A DNA stretch of 58,620 nucleotides from Bartonella sp. AU18XJBT (lineage in GTDB: Bacteria > Pseudomonadota > Alphaproteobacteria > Rhizobiales > Rhizobiaceae), in assembly GCF_028618595.1 (NCBI RefSeq), contig NZ_JAQITE010000011.1:1-58620 (forward strand), given 5' to 3'. The notes under the pieces are model-generated. The model was not told the origin of the DNA and ran no database searches. It saw only the letters and a program-made list of their open reading frames with translations. How positions within the stretch are numbered: position 1 is the first letter of the stretch; every line of letters begins with the position of its first letter. Shown piece by piece: positions 7,070 to 16,065 of the stretch. Made by a program: the position numbers and the translations under genes.

Positions 7070-9351
7070 CGTCGAGGGAATGATTGTTCAAAAGAACAGC
7101 GATAACGGTAGGTTTGTGGATCAAACCAAAGCCCTACTTTGCCTTCAAAATCACCAGAACGTTGTTTGGCAATATTCATAATGACGCCGGGGCGTTTGGC
7201 TAAATCTGCTTTTTCTTGTGCTAGAGAGGCGGCAAAGATTTTATCTTCTAAGGATCGATTGCGCCAAATGGTGATGATGTTAAAGGCATTGGCACCAATC
7301 TCTGAGGCGCCTTTAATGTCTTCTGTGCTGGGAATATCTTTATCCAGACCGCCTTTGCGGGCATGGGCTACAAGGTGAATATGTACATTGTTTAAAACAG
7401 CCCAATCCACCATTTTATAAACGGCTTGTTCTTGTTTTGCATAATCATCAGAGGCAATGCCAAGCCGCATCAAACTGTCGATGATAAATTGATCGCAGCC
7501 ATAGCGCGCACGGCAATAGTCAAACACATCAAGCAAGGTGTCAACGTTTGATTTGCCAACATGTTCATAAAGAATAAGCCCATCGTCTAAAAAATGAAGA
7601 ATCCGTTCGATCGTCTCTTTTGTAGGCTGTTCTAAGCCACCCGTTTGTTTGGTTAAACGGCGGAGCGATTGTTCTCCTTTCATTTCTAGAGACGCTAAGC
7701 AAAGGCGACTGTTTTGCGCAATCCAATGGGGAATACAGTCTGATAACAATTGGCTTTTGCCTGCACCACTCGCACCACTCCAGAGCGTTAATTCTGCTGG
7801 GCGGAAATGTAATTTGTCCTTCAGTTTAGGATAGGGAACCGTATAACCAAGATGTTTTTCAGGCTCTGGCCAAAAAAGCCCAATTACTTGATCTTTATAG
7901 TCTGAGGCGCGCCTTAAACCTTCTGGTGCAAAGCTTTGTGCTGAGGAAAAAGCGGCTTTTATGGTGGCTCTATCAATCCCTGCGGTTAAACAGTCATTGG
8001 CATCTTTGCGGGGTAAACGTACACGGTAGCAACGGTGACGCCCAAGCCTGCTGGCAATTTCATGGGCTGCTTCTTCTCCAGGCTGGTCCATATCGGTGGC
8101 TAAAAAAATCGTTTCAAAAGATTCTAAATGATCAAATTCATTTTCAATCCAGTTGTGTTTGCCTCCACTGCCTCCTCCAAAGGGAACAGAAACCGCCGGA
8201 TATCCATAGGCAGCTAAGGATAGCGCATCAATTTCTCCTTCAGTGATAACAATTGTACGGTTTGTTGAAGAAAGTGTGGGGAAAGGCGCGCACTCCATTA
8301 AGGGCACATGCTGGGATGCATTTGTAGAAGCATGATCTGTTGAGGCGGTGTGTTGGGATGCCTGCTGGGGTGTGTGCTGAGGCGCCTGCTGAGGTATGTG
8401 CGTGGCGCTGGGGTTGGTTGAGGGTGTGTGCTGAGGTATGTGCGTGGCGGTGGGGTTGGTTGAGGCGGTGTATTGAGGTGCCTGCTGAGGTGAGTGCGTG
8501 GAGGTTGGGTTTGTTGAGGGTGTGTGCTGAGGTGTCTGCTGGGGTATGTGCGTGGCAGTGTGGTTGGTTGAGGCGGTGTGTTGAGGTGCCTGCTGGGATG
8601 TGTGCGTGGCAGTGTGGTTGGTTGAGGCGGTGTGTTGAGGCGCCTGCTGAGATGCCTGTTGGGGTGCCTGCTGAGGTGTGTGCGTGGCGGTGGGGTTGGT
8701 TGAGGGTGTGTGCTGAGATGCCTGTTGGGGTGCCTGCTGGGATGTGTGCTGGGGGGCGTGGTTTGTGGGGCAAAGGGCTTGCCAACCAAACAAAATCGGT
8801 TCACATTGGGAGGAGGTTGGTTTGGTTTTTGCTCCTGCTTGCGCGAGCCGTTCTTTGACTAAAGCAAGGGTGCCATTGGGTTTATAAAAGGGGAAAATGA
8901 TTTTGTCACCATTTTCTCCTATGCGGTAACGCTTTATAACCTCTAGAGGAATATGGCGTTCTTTGTGGAGATAGTTTTTTACGAGATTTTGCGGGGTCTG
9001 CCCTTTAGGAACCGGTGGACGGCGATAGGAACGATGAGGGACCATAAAGGGTTTGGGGCGTGTCAGATTGAGAGCTGCGCGTGCTTCTTCTAATGCTTGA
9101 GAGAGGCTAATGCCTTTGACTTCACACCAAAGGTCTAAAAGATCTCCTCCAGTGCCTTCTGCAAAGTCATACCAAAGTCCTGCTTTATTCCCGCTTAAGC
9201 AAATTGATAAACTTTGACCCGCTTCACCACGTGTGTTGCCTACAATCCAGTTGTTGCCTCGTTTATGCCCTTGGGGAAGAAGCATTTCTGCTATTCTATC
9301 GGCTTGTGAGATAAGTTTTTGTTTGATTTCAAAAATTGTGCTCATGGTCAT
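7060..9351 (-). CDS. Phage-type Toprim primase-helicase with a repeat insert
   Basis: 763 residues, resembling the T7 gp4/Twinkle class. The N-terminal part (1-100) has no obvious zinc-finger cysteine set. A Toprim domain starts near residue 369 (VITEGEIDALSLAAYGYP) with the acidic ATDMDQPG motif. A RecA/DnaB-type helicase domain follows, with Walker A SGASGAGKS near residue 530 and a hydrophobic-acidic strand FIIDSLMRLG. Between about residues 199 and 344 lies a Thr/Pro/Gln/His repeat tract not expected in this family; it does not break the frame. It probably unwinds DNA and may prime replication of a phage-derived element. The start codon overlaps the stop of the upstream DUF1376 3' fragment (ATGACCATGA region), suggesting former translational coupling. 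A second ATG lies two codons in. Confidence 0.85.
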   Translation of the reverse strand: MTMSTIFEIKQKLISQADRIAEMLLPQGHKRGNNWIVGNTRGEAGQSLSICLSGNKAGLWYDFAEGTGGDLLDLWCEVKGISLSQALEEARAALNLTRPKPFMVPHRSYRRPPVPKGQTPQNLVKNYLHKERHIPLEVIKRYRIGENGDKIIFPFYKPNGTLALVKERLAQAGAKTKPTSSQCEPILFGWQALCPTNHAPQHTSQQAPQQASQHTPSTNPTATHTPQQAPQQASQQAPQHTASTNHTATHTSQQAPQHTASTNHTATHIPQQTPQHTPSTNPTSTHSPQQAPQYTASTNPTATHIPQHTPSTNPSATHIPQQAPQHTPQQASQHTASTDHASTNASQHVPLMECAPFPTLSSTNRTIVITEGEIDALSLAAYGYPAVSVPFGGGSGGKHNWIENEFDHLESFETIFLATDMDQPGEEAAHEIASRLGRHRCYRVRLPRKDANDCLTAGIDRATIKAAFSSAQSFAPEGLRRASDYKDQVIGLFWPEPEKHLGYTVPYPKLKDKLHFRPAELTLWSGASGAGKSQLLSDCIPHWIAQNSRLCLASLEMKGEQSLRRLTKQTGGLEQPTKETIERILHFLDDGLILYEHVGKSNVDTLLDVFDYCRARYGCDQFIIDSLMRLGIASDDYAKQEQAVYKMVDWAVLNNVHIHLVAHARKGGLDKDIPSTEDIKGASEIGANAFNIITIWRNRSLEDKIFAASLAQEKADLAKRPGVIMNIAKQRSGDFEGKVGLWFDPQTYRYRCSFEQSFPRRYL
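8320..8755 (-). repeat. In-frame minisatellite inside the primase-helicase gene
   Basis: Short units encoding variants of QQAPQHT, STNPTATHT and QQASQH recur many times. On the plus strand this is seen as alternating TGCTGAGG, GCCTGCTGGGGTG and GGGTTGGTTGAGG words. All changes keep the main frame open. Both overlapping alternate frames are also open (Pro/His-rich), which is a by-product of the repeat and not evidence for extra genes. Confidence 0.85.
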
Positions 9352-10190
9352 TCGTTATATTCTTGCTGTTCTAGCCGTTCGATTTGATAGTGAAATTCCG
9401 TAAGTGATATTTTGGGGCTTATTTTGGGTATTGGGGCTATTGGGGGGCTTATGGGGATATGGAGCATTTTTGGGGGGCATGGGGCTTGCCAGTTTACTTT
9501 GAGCGCTTCTTTGTCGCTCTTTATCTTGCCAATAGTCGCGAAACTTCTTTTCTTGCCAATGGGCTTTCCTCTCACTCAAACCTTCTGAAACTACCTCCTT
9601 GATGTGTGCTTGCCAAGAGCATGGGAAGTGGTGTCCTGGGGAAAGGAGGAAGGGGGGCAAGAAGAGCGGGGTGAATATGCCTGAGGCTTTGTGCATGCTG
9701 TGGTCCTTGTTGGGGTGCGTGTGTTGGGATGTGTGCTGGGGTGTGTGTTTGGGGTGGTTTGTTGCCAAAGAGTTTGCTTTTCATTGAAAGTTTCTGAAAT
9801 TACCGCCTTGATGTGTGCTTGCCAAGAGCATGGGAAGTGGTGTCTTGGGTAAAGGAGGAAGGGGGCAAGAAGAGCGGGGTGAATATGCCTGAGGCTTTGT
9901 GCATGCTGTGGTCCTTGTTTGGGTGCGTGTGTTGGGATGTGTGTTGGGGTGTGTGTTGGGGTGTGTGTTGGGGTGTGTGTTGGGGTGGTTTCTTGCCAAA
10001 GAGTTTGCTTTTCATTGAGTTTTTTGAAACTGCTGCCTTGATGTCGCTGGCCAATGTTCAGGAAGACGGTGCCCTTTGGCAACTGAGGCAGTGGTTTTTT
10101 TGTTGGAAGAAGGCAGGCTGGATACAGAGAGGCTGGAGAGCGTTTGTGTTCCTTTGCGTGCAAGAGATGAGGCGTGTAGGGCGAGTGCTT
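9348..10190 (-). pseudogene. Duplicated 3' fragments of the DUF1376 gene
   Basis: The minus strand carries several degenerate copies of the 3' part of the gene at 10363-11433. At 9348-9575, a frame retains QEKKF and the end sequence IERLEQQE before its stop at the primase start codon. Further copies at about 9590-9790, 9795-10050 and 10035-10140 repeat the CTTGCCAAGAGCATGGGAAG and GAAACTGCCGCCTTGATGT-like parts. Two of them contain expanded GGGGTGTGTGTT-type repeats encoding THTPTHTP. These are seen directly as sequence similarity. They look like remnants of successive tandem duplication, with the leftmost keeping the original junction to the primase gene. Confidence 0.7.
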
Positions 10191-10362
10191 TTGTTATGAG
10201 AGCAAAATGGGTGATGTTGACTCGTTTTGCTGTATGAAGAGCTTATTTCATTGTTGTTTTGCCGCCCTTTGTTTTGTTCCGTGTTGGTTTTGTGGTTTCT
10301 TTTATGCTTTTGAAACATTTTTATCCCCTCGCGTGCTTGAAAAATACGTTGTTCTTGTGATG

Positions 10363-11433
10363 TCAAAAATTGTCGCTATAGTTAATCAAACTGCGGTAAA
10401 GCGTGTCGTTGTTCTCAGAGGTGAAAGATGAGGAGCTTCTCTGTTGTTGCTGTTCTAGCCGTTCGATCTCACGGCGAAACCAGTTGCGCCATGTGGCTTG
10501 CCAGTCTACTTTGAGCGCTTCTTTGCCGCTTTTGGCTTGCCAATAGTCGCGAAACTTCTTTTCTTGCCAATGGGCTTGGCTCTCACTCAAACCTTCTGAA
10601 ACTGCCGCCTTGATGTCTGCTTGCCAAGCTTCAGGAAGACGGTGCCCTTTGGCAACTGAGGCAGTGGTTTTTTTGTTGGAAGAAGGCGGGCTGGATACAG
10701 GAAGATTGCTGGCTGGGAGTGTGGTGGCGGATTTTGTTTTTTCCCCCGTGACAATTTGTGCAATAGGGGCAGGGGCGAAATCGCCTTGTGAAGCGTTTGA
10801 GGGGGAAGCGTTTTTTTGCTCCGCTTCTTCTTGTGGTGGGGAAGGGAGAGCAGAATCAAGAGCCGATGAGGGGGATGGGTGATCGCTTTGTTCAAAGTTC
10901 TCTTCGCAGGAAAAACAAGGTTCTGTCTCATCAAACAAAATTTTCTTTTCTAAAACACCGTAAGGTGTTTTCTTTTCTTCTGTCTTTTGAGCTTCTGAGC
11001 TTTGTGCAGCATCTTTTATACTCTCGTTGAGCAGTTGTTGAATCTCAGCATTGATTTTTTTGCGCTTTTTTGCCGAAGAACGACCCGCAAAAGATTTTTG
11101 TTCAAGCAATTTTTCACGCTCTTGAAAAACATTTTCACAACGCTTGTTCCATAATCCATTGGCTAAATTTAAAATCTTACCCTCTTGGATGAGCATTTCT
11201 AAAACATTAACAAAAGTTCGCTTGTCACAACCACAAAGACGCGCTAAACGTTCTTCCGATATTTCTAGAGGACGACCACGTGCATACATTTCATTGAGAA
11301 GAATCGTATAGATTCCAATTTCGTGTGCGCGCATTCCACGAACACCTCCTAGAAAGTCATTTTGATACCAACAAACATACGGAAGCCTAGACGATTCATA
11401 ATGAGGAGTTTCTTGTTGATTAGTGTGTTTCAT
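10363..11433 (-). CDS. DUF1376 (YdaU-like) phage replication protein
   Basis: 356 residues. The N-terminal 110 residues (PYVCWYQNDFLGGVRGMRAHEIGIY... and RLARLCGCDKRTF) match the DUF1376 winged-helix-like domain of phage replication initiation proteins. The middle (about 120-260) is low-complexity and linker-like. The C-terminal region (about 270-335: WQADIKAAVSEGLSESQAHW, EKKFRDYWQAKSGKEALKVD, WRNWFRREIERLE) is a typical conserved tail of such proteins, possibly a helicase-loading module. It is read in the same direction as the primase-helicase 1 kb downstream, so it probably helps start replication with it. The last 20 residues differ from the duplicated fragments beside it. Confidence 0.8.
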   Translation of the reverse strand: MKHTNQQETPHYESSRLPYVCWYQNDFLGGVRGMRAHEIGIYTILLNEMYARGRPLEISEERLARLCGCDKRTFVNVLEMLIQEGKILNLANGLWNKRCENVFQEREKLLEQKSFAGRSSAKKRKKINAEIQQLLNESIKDAAQSSEAQKTEEKKTPYGVLEKKILFDETEPCFSCEENFEQSDHPSPSSALDSALPSPPQEEAEQKNASPSNASQGDFAPAPIAQIVTGEKTKSATTLPASNLPVSSPPSSNKKTTASVAKGHRLPEAWQADIKAAVSEGLSESQAHWQEKKFRDYWQAKSGKEALKVDWQATWRNWFRREIERLEQQQQRSSSSFTSENNDTLYRSLINYSDNF

Positions 11434-11788
11434 AGTGTAATCTATTTTCTTCTTTTTTATACATTTTTATTGATGATAAAAGCGCAATTAGGGATTTAAC
11501 TTGTATTTTGTTTGGCTCTATTCGATGATAACGAGAGGCTTCTTTACGACGCTTATAAATGATTGGCTGTGCTTGAAGCGCATGCAAATTTACGATTTAA
11601 GATTGCGGTGATGGAAAAAATAAAGAGTACCACATATTTTCAATGTATCTGCTTTGGGGCAGCAACTTTTGAAGGTGGTCTTTTGTATCCTGTTGGGTGG
11701 TTAAAGTATTTTTATGATCCAAAAATAAAAAGTTTTCCCCCCTAAAAAGTAAAATTTGTTTCCTTAATTTTATCCTTTTTAGAGGATA

Positions 11789-11826
11789 AAGCAAGCCCGT
11801 TTTGTAAAAAGGGCGTGTTTTTTTTT
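11789..11826 (+). terminator. Possible hairpin with T run before the repressor gene
   Basis: GCCC and GGGC flank a short A/T-rich loop and are followed by TGTTTTTTTTT. It lies 25 bp upstream of the repressor start, so if it works it would be an attenuator in the repressor leader. Stem is short (4-6 bp); support is weak. Confidence 0.4.
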
Positions 11827-11850
11827 AAAGACGCGCTATATGGTGGAATT

Positions 11851-12168
11851 ATGAATATCGATGGTTGGCGTCAAAGATTAAGAATCGCTTTGGAAAAAAG
11901 TGGGCGGTCCAAAAGATCTATCTCCCTCGCTGCCGGTAAAGGTGCGGGATACCTTCATTCTATTCTTTCTGAAGGAAAAGAACCAACAATCGAATCTCTT
12001 TCGCGAATTTGTCACGAAATTAATATCAGTATGAATTATATTCTTTACGGTAAAGGGGCTAGCCCTGAAGATAAAGAATTTATAGAGCTTATTTCAAAAC
12101 TTTCTCCGCAAGAGAGACAAGCGATTTTGACTCTTTTGCGGCGACCCGTTGACGAAGCTGCAAAATAA
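11851..12168 (+). CDS. XRE-family phage repressor (C1-like)
   Basis: 105 residues from ATG at 11851, behind GGTGGAA; an in-frame TTG at 11815 lies in a poly-T region and is unlikely. The helix-turn-helix covers about residues 8-62 (RSKRSISLAAGKGAGYLHSI as the recognition part), followed by SMNYILYGKG and a short C-terminal tail with KLSPQERQAIL, typical of short alphaproteobacterial prophage repressors. It is transcribed divergently from the DUF1376/primase genes and upstream of a promoter with operator-like palindromes (12387-12446). It probably controls this phage-derived module. Confidence 0.8.
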   Translation: MNIDGWRQRLRIALEKSGRSKRSISLAAGKGAGYLHSILSEGKEPTIESLSRICHEINISMNYILYGKGASPEDKEFIELISKLSPQERQAILTLLRRPVDEAAK

Positions 12169-12386
12169 CTTCCTTCTGTGCTTTTGAATCAAGACGACTC
12201 CAGTATTTTATTAATATTATATCACTCATTTTATCTCTCCTGTGTGTTTATAATTGCAATCGGGCAAGAACAAATAGAGAACAACAAAGGGACATGAGAG
12301 GAACAAAGAATAATAGATTTTTATTTACATCTGTCATTTGAACCCCGCAGAGATTTAAAATATATCTTTTATGAAGGATAAAATGG

Positions 12387-12446
12387 TTGACATCTCTCCT
12401 ATAGAGGAGATAAGACTAACGCTATATTTAGTCTTGTCAAGACAAG
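12387..12446 (+). promoter_or_regulatory. Promoter with palindromic operators for the 12481 gene
   Basis: A -35 TTGACA at 12387-12392 is followed after 17 nt by ATAAGA (or 18 nt by TAAGAC). The spacer is an imperfect palindrome (ATCTCTCC-TATA-GAGGAGAT). Downstream, CTTGTCAAGACAAG at 12433-12446 is a perfect 14-bp palindrome. Both are plausible sites for the neighbouring XRE repressor. Seen in sequence; binding is inference. Confidence 0.6.
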
Positions 12447-12480
12447 GCTATGCTTTATCAACTATCTAAAGGGGGAAATC

Positions 12481-12870
12481 ATGAAAAATATTCCGTTCGT
12501 TAAAGAGGATGAAATCATTATCATTTTATGCGAAGATGAAAATCCTAATACTTATGAAGGACCAATCGACGAAATCGAAGAAGTGCTCGAACTGATTGAA
12601 GAATGTGAAACTGTTTATCGAGTTTTACGACTCGATCTGACAACTTCTCATGCTGAAGATGTTACGGAACAACTCGCTGATTTTTATGTCGAAAATCATG
12701 AAATAAATGAAGAAAATACACCATTGCAGCCCTTCGTTTTGAATAGTGAAGCTTATCATGCTTGTTTAAATGAAAGAGCCGCTTGCGATTATGAAGATAA
12801 TCTCTATGGCTCTTATGAAAAACAGCATCGTTTACGTCCATGTGATGTCTTGGCAGATTATTGGTGGTAA
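12481..12870 (+). CDS. Acidic hypothetical protein
   Basis: 129 residues, strongly acidic (many E/D in the first 60 residues), no membrane segment and no signal peptide. Starts at ATG behind AAAGGGGGAAA with a good promoter and operator palindromes upstream. It is followed 2 bp later by a small ORF in the same direction. Placement next to a phage repressor suggests an early phage or anti-repressor-type gene, but I recognise no family. Confidence 0.7.
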   Translation: MKNIPFVKEDEIIIILCEDENPNTYEGPIDEIEEVLELIEECETVYRVLRLDLTTSHAEDVTEQLADFYVENHEINEENTPLQPFVLNSEAYHACLNERAACDYEDNLYGSYEKQHRLRPCDVLADYWW

Positions 12871-12872
12871 AC

Positions 12873-13061
12873 ATGCCAAGTTATCTTATGACTTCTTATC
12901 AAGGGATTCCACTTTATTATGCTGGAAATACGCGAAATTTAATCAGACTCGAACCACAAAAACACAACGCTATTCTTTTCATATCACCAGAGGTGGCTCA
13001 GTCTGTGGCAAAAAAATTGGGGGAAGAATATTACCGCCATGATTTTTCCGTCGTGCAATAG
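12873..13061 (+). CDS. Small hypothetical protein, second gene of the operon
   Basis: 62 residues starting with MPSYLMTSYQGIP at the ATG 2 bp after the previous stop codon, with GGTGGTAA as a weak ribosome binding site. It contains ISPEVAQSVAKKLGEEYY. No family recognised; tight spacing suggests translational coupling with the 12481 gene. Confidence 0.55.
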   Translation: MPSYLMTSYQGIPLYYAGNTRNLIRLEPQKHNAILFISPEVAQSVAKKLGEEYYRHDFSVVQ

Positions 13062-13074
13062 CTAGATTGAAAAA

Positions 13075-13385
13075 GGAAGCCGTAATGATGGGCCAAGTGC
13101 TTCTTTATGGCGGTGACCATGATGTGCGTTATGCTTTCGTTCTGGGGGGGGAGCTTGGGAGAAGCTTGTGGGGTCGATATGAGGAAAAGAATGTAGGGGG
13201 CATGAGAAAAGTCGGTGTGGAGTCAAGAGGGCTTGTTGGGGGAAGTTGGGGGCTGATATGAGACAGGGGGTGTGAAGAAAAAATCTTAGGGATGAGAAAA
13301 TTGCGGGCGCTTTGCGAGGGGAAAAGGTGGCGGCTGTTTCATTGGGGGATTGAGGCAATGGAGGGGTGGGGCAGGTAAGTCATTC
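13075..13385. repeat. G-rich interspersed repeat, copy 1 of 3
   Basis: The block from GTGCTTCTTTATGGCGGTGA through GAGACAGGGGG, GAAAAAATCTTAGGGATGAG and GCGCTTTGCGAGGGGAAAAG recurs at about 13675-13880 and 15025-15180. Copies differ by small indels, mainly in G runs. Minus-strand frames through it are Pro/Ser-rich and not called. Confidence 0.8.
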
Positions 13386-13399
13386 AGTGGACTTGTAGT

Positions 13400-13520
13400 G
13401 ATACGTAAAGCATGCTGGAGGGCAAAACAAGAATGAGGCGGACAAGAGGGGGATCGTGTGCAGCGTTGAGGAGAGGCAAAGTTCTATAAAAGGTACGTTC
13501 AAAGGGGCAAAGAGCAGTTT
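13400..13520. repeat. Repeat shared with the 3' end of the YqaJ gene
   Basis: The 100-bp block around TGGAGGGCAAAACAAGAATG and TGTGCAGCGTTGAGGAGAGG here is nearly identical to 14750-14870, where it forms the last 35 codons of the YqaJ-type exonuclease and the bases after it. One copy must derive from the other. Confidence 0.85.
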
Positions 13521-13674
13521 TTTGTGTTTTGGGGGCACACAAGTAAGGAGCTTGGAGGGGTATGAAAGCATGCTGTAAAATGAAAGGAGAGATGTTTGAC
13601 GGAAGAAGTGAGACAGATGTTTAGACGTTGAAATACGGGGGGGGGGGAACTTTTGTGGTGCGTGCTGGGGGTCG

Positions 13675-13880
13675 CAATGAAAGGGCCAAATGCTTTTTTA
13701 TTGCGGTGACCGTGATGCACGTTATGTTTTTGTTCTTGAGGGGGGAATTTGGGGGCTGGTATGAGACAGGGGGTGTGAAGAAAAAATCTTAGGGATGAGA
13801 AACTTGCAGGCGCTTTGCGAGGGGAAAAGGTGGCGGCTAGTTCATTGGGGGATTGAGGCAATGGAGGGGTGATTTTGGGA
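13675..13880. repeat. G-rich interspersed repeat, copy 2 of 3
   Basis: Second copy of the block at 13075-13385, with the same order of words and a shortened middle. A run of ten G residues lies at about 13637-13646, just before it. Confidence 0.75.
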
Positions 13881-14065
13881 GCTTTTGTGTTTGCGTGTTT
13901 AAGGGGGGGCAGCAGTTCTTGTGTTTTTTTGGTCATGATATTTAAGGATGCATTGAAGGATGTTGTCATCTTTAGTCCGTGTGAGGGAAACAGCTTAAAA
14001 AAGGTGAATGCTTTAAAGAGGGATATATTGCAAAAAACACTTTAAAAATGAAGGGGAGAAAGATC

Positions 14066-14830
14066 ATGCCAATCATTATTGATTGTATCCAGGGAACAGA
14101 AGAATGGCTGAAAGTGCGTAATGGTTTGATTACGGCTTCTTTGTTTGAGATGGTTATGGCACAAAAAAAGCAGGGACAAAAAACGTCACGGTATCAGAGT
14201 GTGATGATGAAATTGGCAGGAGAAAGAATTACAGGAAAAACCGTTGAGGAAGGAACAACGGTTTCTCAGCGACGCGGGACAGAATTAGAACCAATCGCAC
14301 GACAGCTCTATGGGAAACTGACATATACAGAACCTGAATGTATTGGCTTTGTTTTGGCAGATGATCGCAGACAAGGATTTTCTCCTGATGCTTTTGTGGG
14401 AAAAAATGGCTTATTAGAAATTAAAACAAAAAAACCTGAAATTTTAATTCCTCATTTCATGCAAAAGAGTTTTCCAGAAGAACATAAAGCACAATGTCAA
14501 GGAGGATTATGGATTTCTCAACGCGAATGGGTGGATTTAATGCTCTATTGGCCTGATATGCCACCTTTGATTAAACGTGCTTATCGTGATGAAGCGTATA
14601 TTTGCAAGCTGGAAAATGAAATTAGCCGTTTTAATGAGGCTTTGGAGAAGATGGTACAGCAAATTAAGAGTATTGGGACAGATTTTCATATAAGGACAGA
14701 AATTGCTTTGAAGGAGGGGGAAAAAAGGGGGCTTGGAATGAAGACAAAGCGTTTGCTGGAGGGCAAAACAAGAATGAGGCGGACAAGAGGGGGATCGTGT
14801 GCAGCGTTGAGGAGAGGCAAAGTTCTATAA
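14066..14830 (+). CDS. YqaJ-type phage recombination exonuclease
   Basis: 254 residues from the ATG at 14066, behind AAGGGGAGA; an earlier in-frame ATG at 14048 is covered by that ribosome binding site. The N-terminus GTEEWLKVRNGLITASLF and the catalytic region FSPDAFVGKNGLLEIKTKKP (D...E-x-K, the PD-(D/E)XK core) are clear features of the YqaJ/lambda-exonuclease family, which digests dsDNA ends to feed single-strand annealing recombination. Residues 1-215 look complete. The last ~35 residues (after about 220) come from an intergenic repeat also found at 13400-13520 and are basic and unlike the family, so the native C-terminus seems to have been replaced. Confidence 0.85.
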   Translation: MPIIIDCIQGTEEWLKVRNGLITASLFEMVMAQKKQGQKTSRYQSVMMKLAGERITGKTVEEGTTVSQRRGTELEPIARQLYGKLTYTEPECIGFVLADDRRQGFSPDAFVGKNGLLEIKTKKPEILIPHFMQKSFPEEHKAQCQGGLWISQREWVDLMLYWPDMPPLIKRAYRDEAYICKLENEISRFNEALEKMVQQIKSIGTDFHIRTEIALKEGEKRGLGMKTKRLLEGKTRMRRTRGGSCAALRRGKVL

Positions 14831-15024
14831 AAAGGTACGTTCAAAGGGGAAAAGAGCTGTTTTTTGTGTTTTCTGGGCACACAAGTAAAGAGCTTGGAGT
14901 GGTCCGTAAAGCATGCTGAAAAATGGGGGAAGATGTTTGGCGGGGGGGGGAAGTACGGCCGTGCTTGTTAGAGGTATGGAGGTGTGATTTTGGGTGCTTT
15001 TGTGGTGCGTGCTGGGGAAGCACA

Positions 15025-15180
15025 ATGAAAGGGTCCAAGTGCTTCTTTATGGCGGTGATCATGGTGCGCGTTATGCTTTCGTTCTTGAGGGGGAATTGAG
15101 GGGTTGATATGAGACAGGGGGGAAGAAAAGAGCTTATGGATGAGAAACTTGCAGGCGCTTTGCGAAGGGAAAGGGTGGGG
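15025..15180. repeat. G-rich interspersed repeat, copy 3 of 3
   Basis: Third copy of the block at 13075-13385, again with GTGCTTCTTTATGGCGGTGA and GAGACAGGGGG. It lies directly downstream of the YqaJ gene and its 3' repeat. Confidence 0.75.
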
Positions 15181-15352
15181 GCGGATTGTGGAAGAAAATA
15201 GAGGGTTGGGGAAAACGGGAGAATAGGGAAAGAACGGATAGAGACGCTACAATCTTTATATCTCTCGACAATCCCTTGTTATAAAAAATCAAAAATGACC
15301 ACATTTTGTGAATTCACAGTGGGGGCACTCTTAATATTCTTCAAAAGCATTT

Positions 15353-15868
15353 TCATGAGATAATTTTCAATACCAATCTGGTAAACAGTAAAAATTGTTG
15401 TATGAGTATGAGCCAGAATATCAATTTACCAATCTTTACCAAATATCCTTTTATACTGACGAGAATTAATAACCCTATACTTATTATTCCTAGTGGTATA
15501 TTCCACGTAAAGAGCGAAATTGTACCATAAATTAGAGGCGTTATTCCACAAATAATGAAAATAACACGCTTGATATTATTAATATTATCTTTTATTCTGT
15601 TCTTTTGGCTTCTACCTCTTTCAGAGGTCTTGTGATTGTTTTCAGAAGTCTTGTGATAGAATTGATTGTAAGCAGCTCTCTTTCGAGGATCTTTAAGAAC
15701 TTCATAGGCTTCAAGAATTTTTCTGAATTTTTGTTTAGCTTCGGTACTAGAATTATGATCAGGATGGTATTGCAGAGCTAATTTACGAAAAGCAGATTTT
15801 ATTTGTTTATCGTTGCATTCGTAGCTTACACCAAGAATTCCATAATAATCGTCTTCATTTACTATCAT
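15353..15868 (-). CDS. Membrane-anchored J-domain protein
   Basis: 171 residues. The first ~68 residues are a J domain (YYGILGV, then [16 protein letters not shown] with HPD at 35-37, then [20 protein letters not shown]). After a polar basic linker (70-100), two or three hydrophobic segments follow (about 100-165). J domains stimulate the ATPase of DnaK; a membrane anchor would recruit DnaK to the inner membrane. No G/F-rich or zinc region is present, so it is not the housekeeping DnaJ. It carries a leader shared with two neighbouring genes (see 15895-16065). Bartonella accessory regions often contain such proteins, but this is memory rather than a search. Confidence 0.85.
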   Translation of the reverse strand: MIVNEDDYYGILGVSYECNDKQIKSAFRKLALQYHPDHNSSTEAKQKFRKILEAYEVLKDPRKRAAYNQFYHKTSENNHKTSERGRSQKNRIKDNINNIKRVIFIICGITPLIYGTISLFTWNIPLGIISIGLLILVSIKGYLVKIGKLIFWLILIQQFLLFTRLVLKIIS

Positions 15869-15894
15869 TAAATACTGCTACTTGTGTATGGCTT

Positions 15895-16065
15895 TTATTT
15901 TTATAGGATAGCTTAACTGATTTTTGTTGAATATATCAATGGGTATTATCTTATGTTTAAAGTATGGTGAAGATCGTATTGAATGGCGGGGCTGTACTTG
16001 GGGCCATTGTATCTAAATGAGGGGAGATACAGTTTAAAACGCTTGAAAAAGCAGGGTGTTTTTAA
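15895..16065 (-). promoter_or_regulatory. Shared leader/promoter block, copy 1 of 3
   Basis: Directly upstream of the J-domain gene. Contains TTGTTGAATATATCAATGGG and, 80 nt further, GTATCTAAATGAGGGGAGATAC and GCTTGAAAAAGCAGG. Two similar blocks precede the genes at 16416-16601 and 17434-18171. The common word TTGAATAAATCAATATGTGT lies within 40 bp of each start codon, which points to a common promoter or 5' UTR signal. Confidence 0.6.

Noticed and set aside
8240-8858. Overlapping Pro/His-rich and Trp/Val-rich frames inside the primase gene
   Set aside because: All are open only because of the in-frame repeat; none has a ribosome binding site or family features.
13062-13969. Pro/Ser-rich minus-strand frames
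   Set aside because: They follow the G-rich repeats and repeat with them; no start signals.
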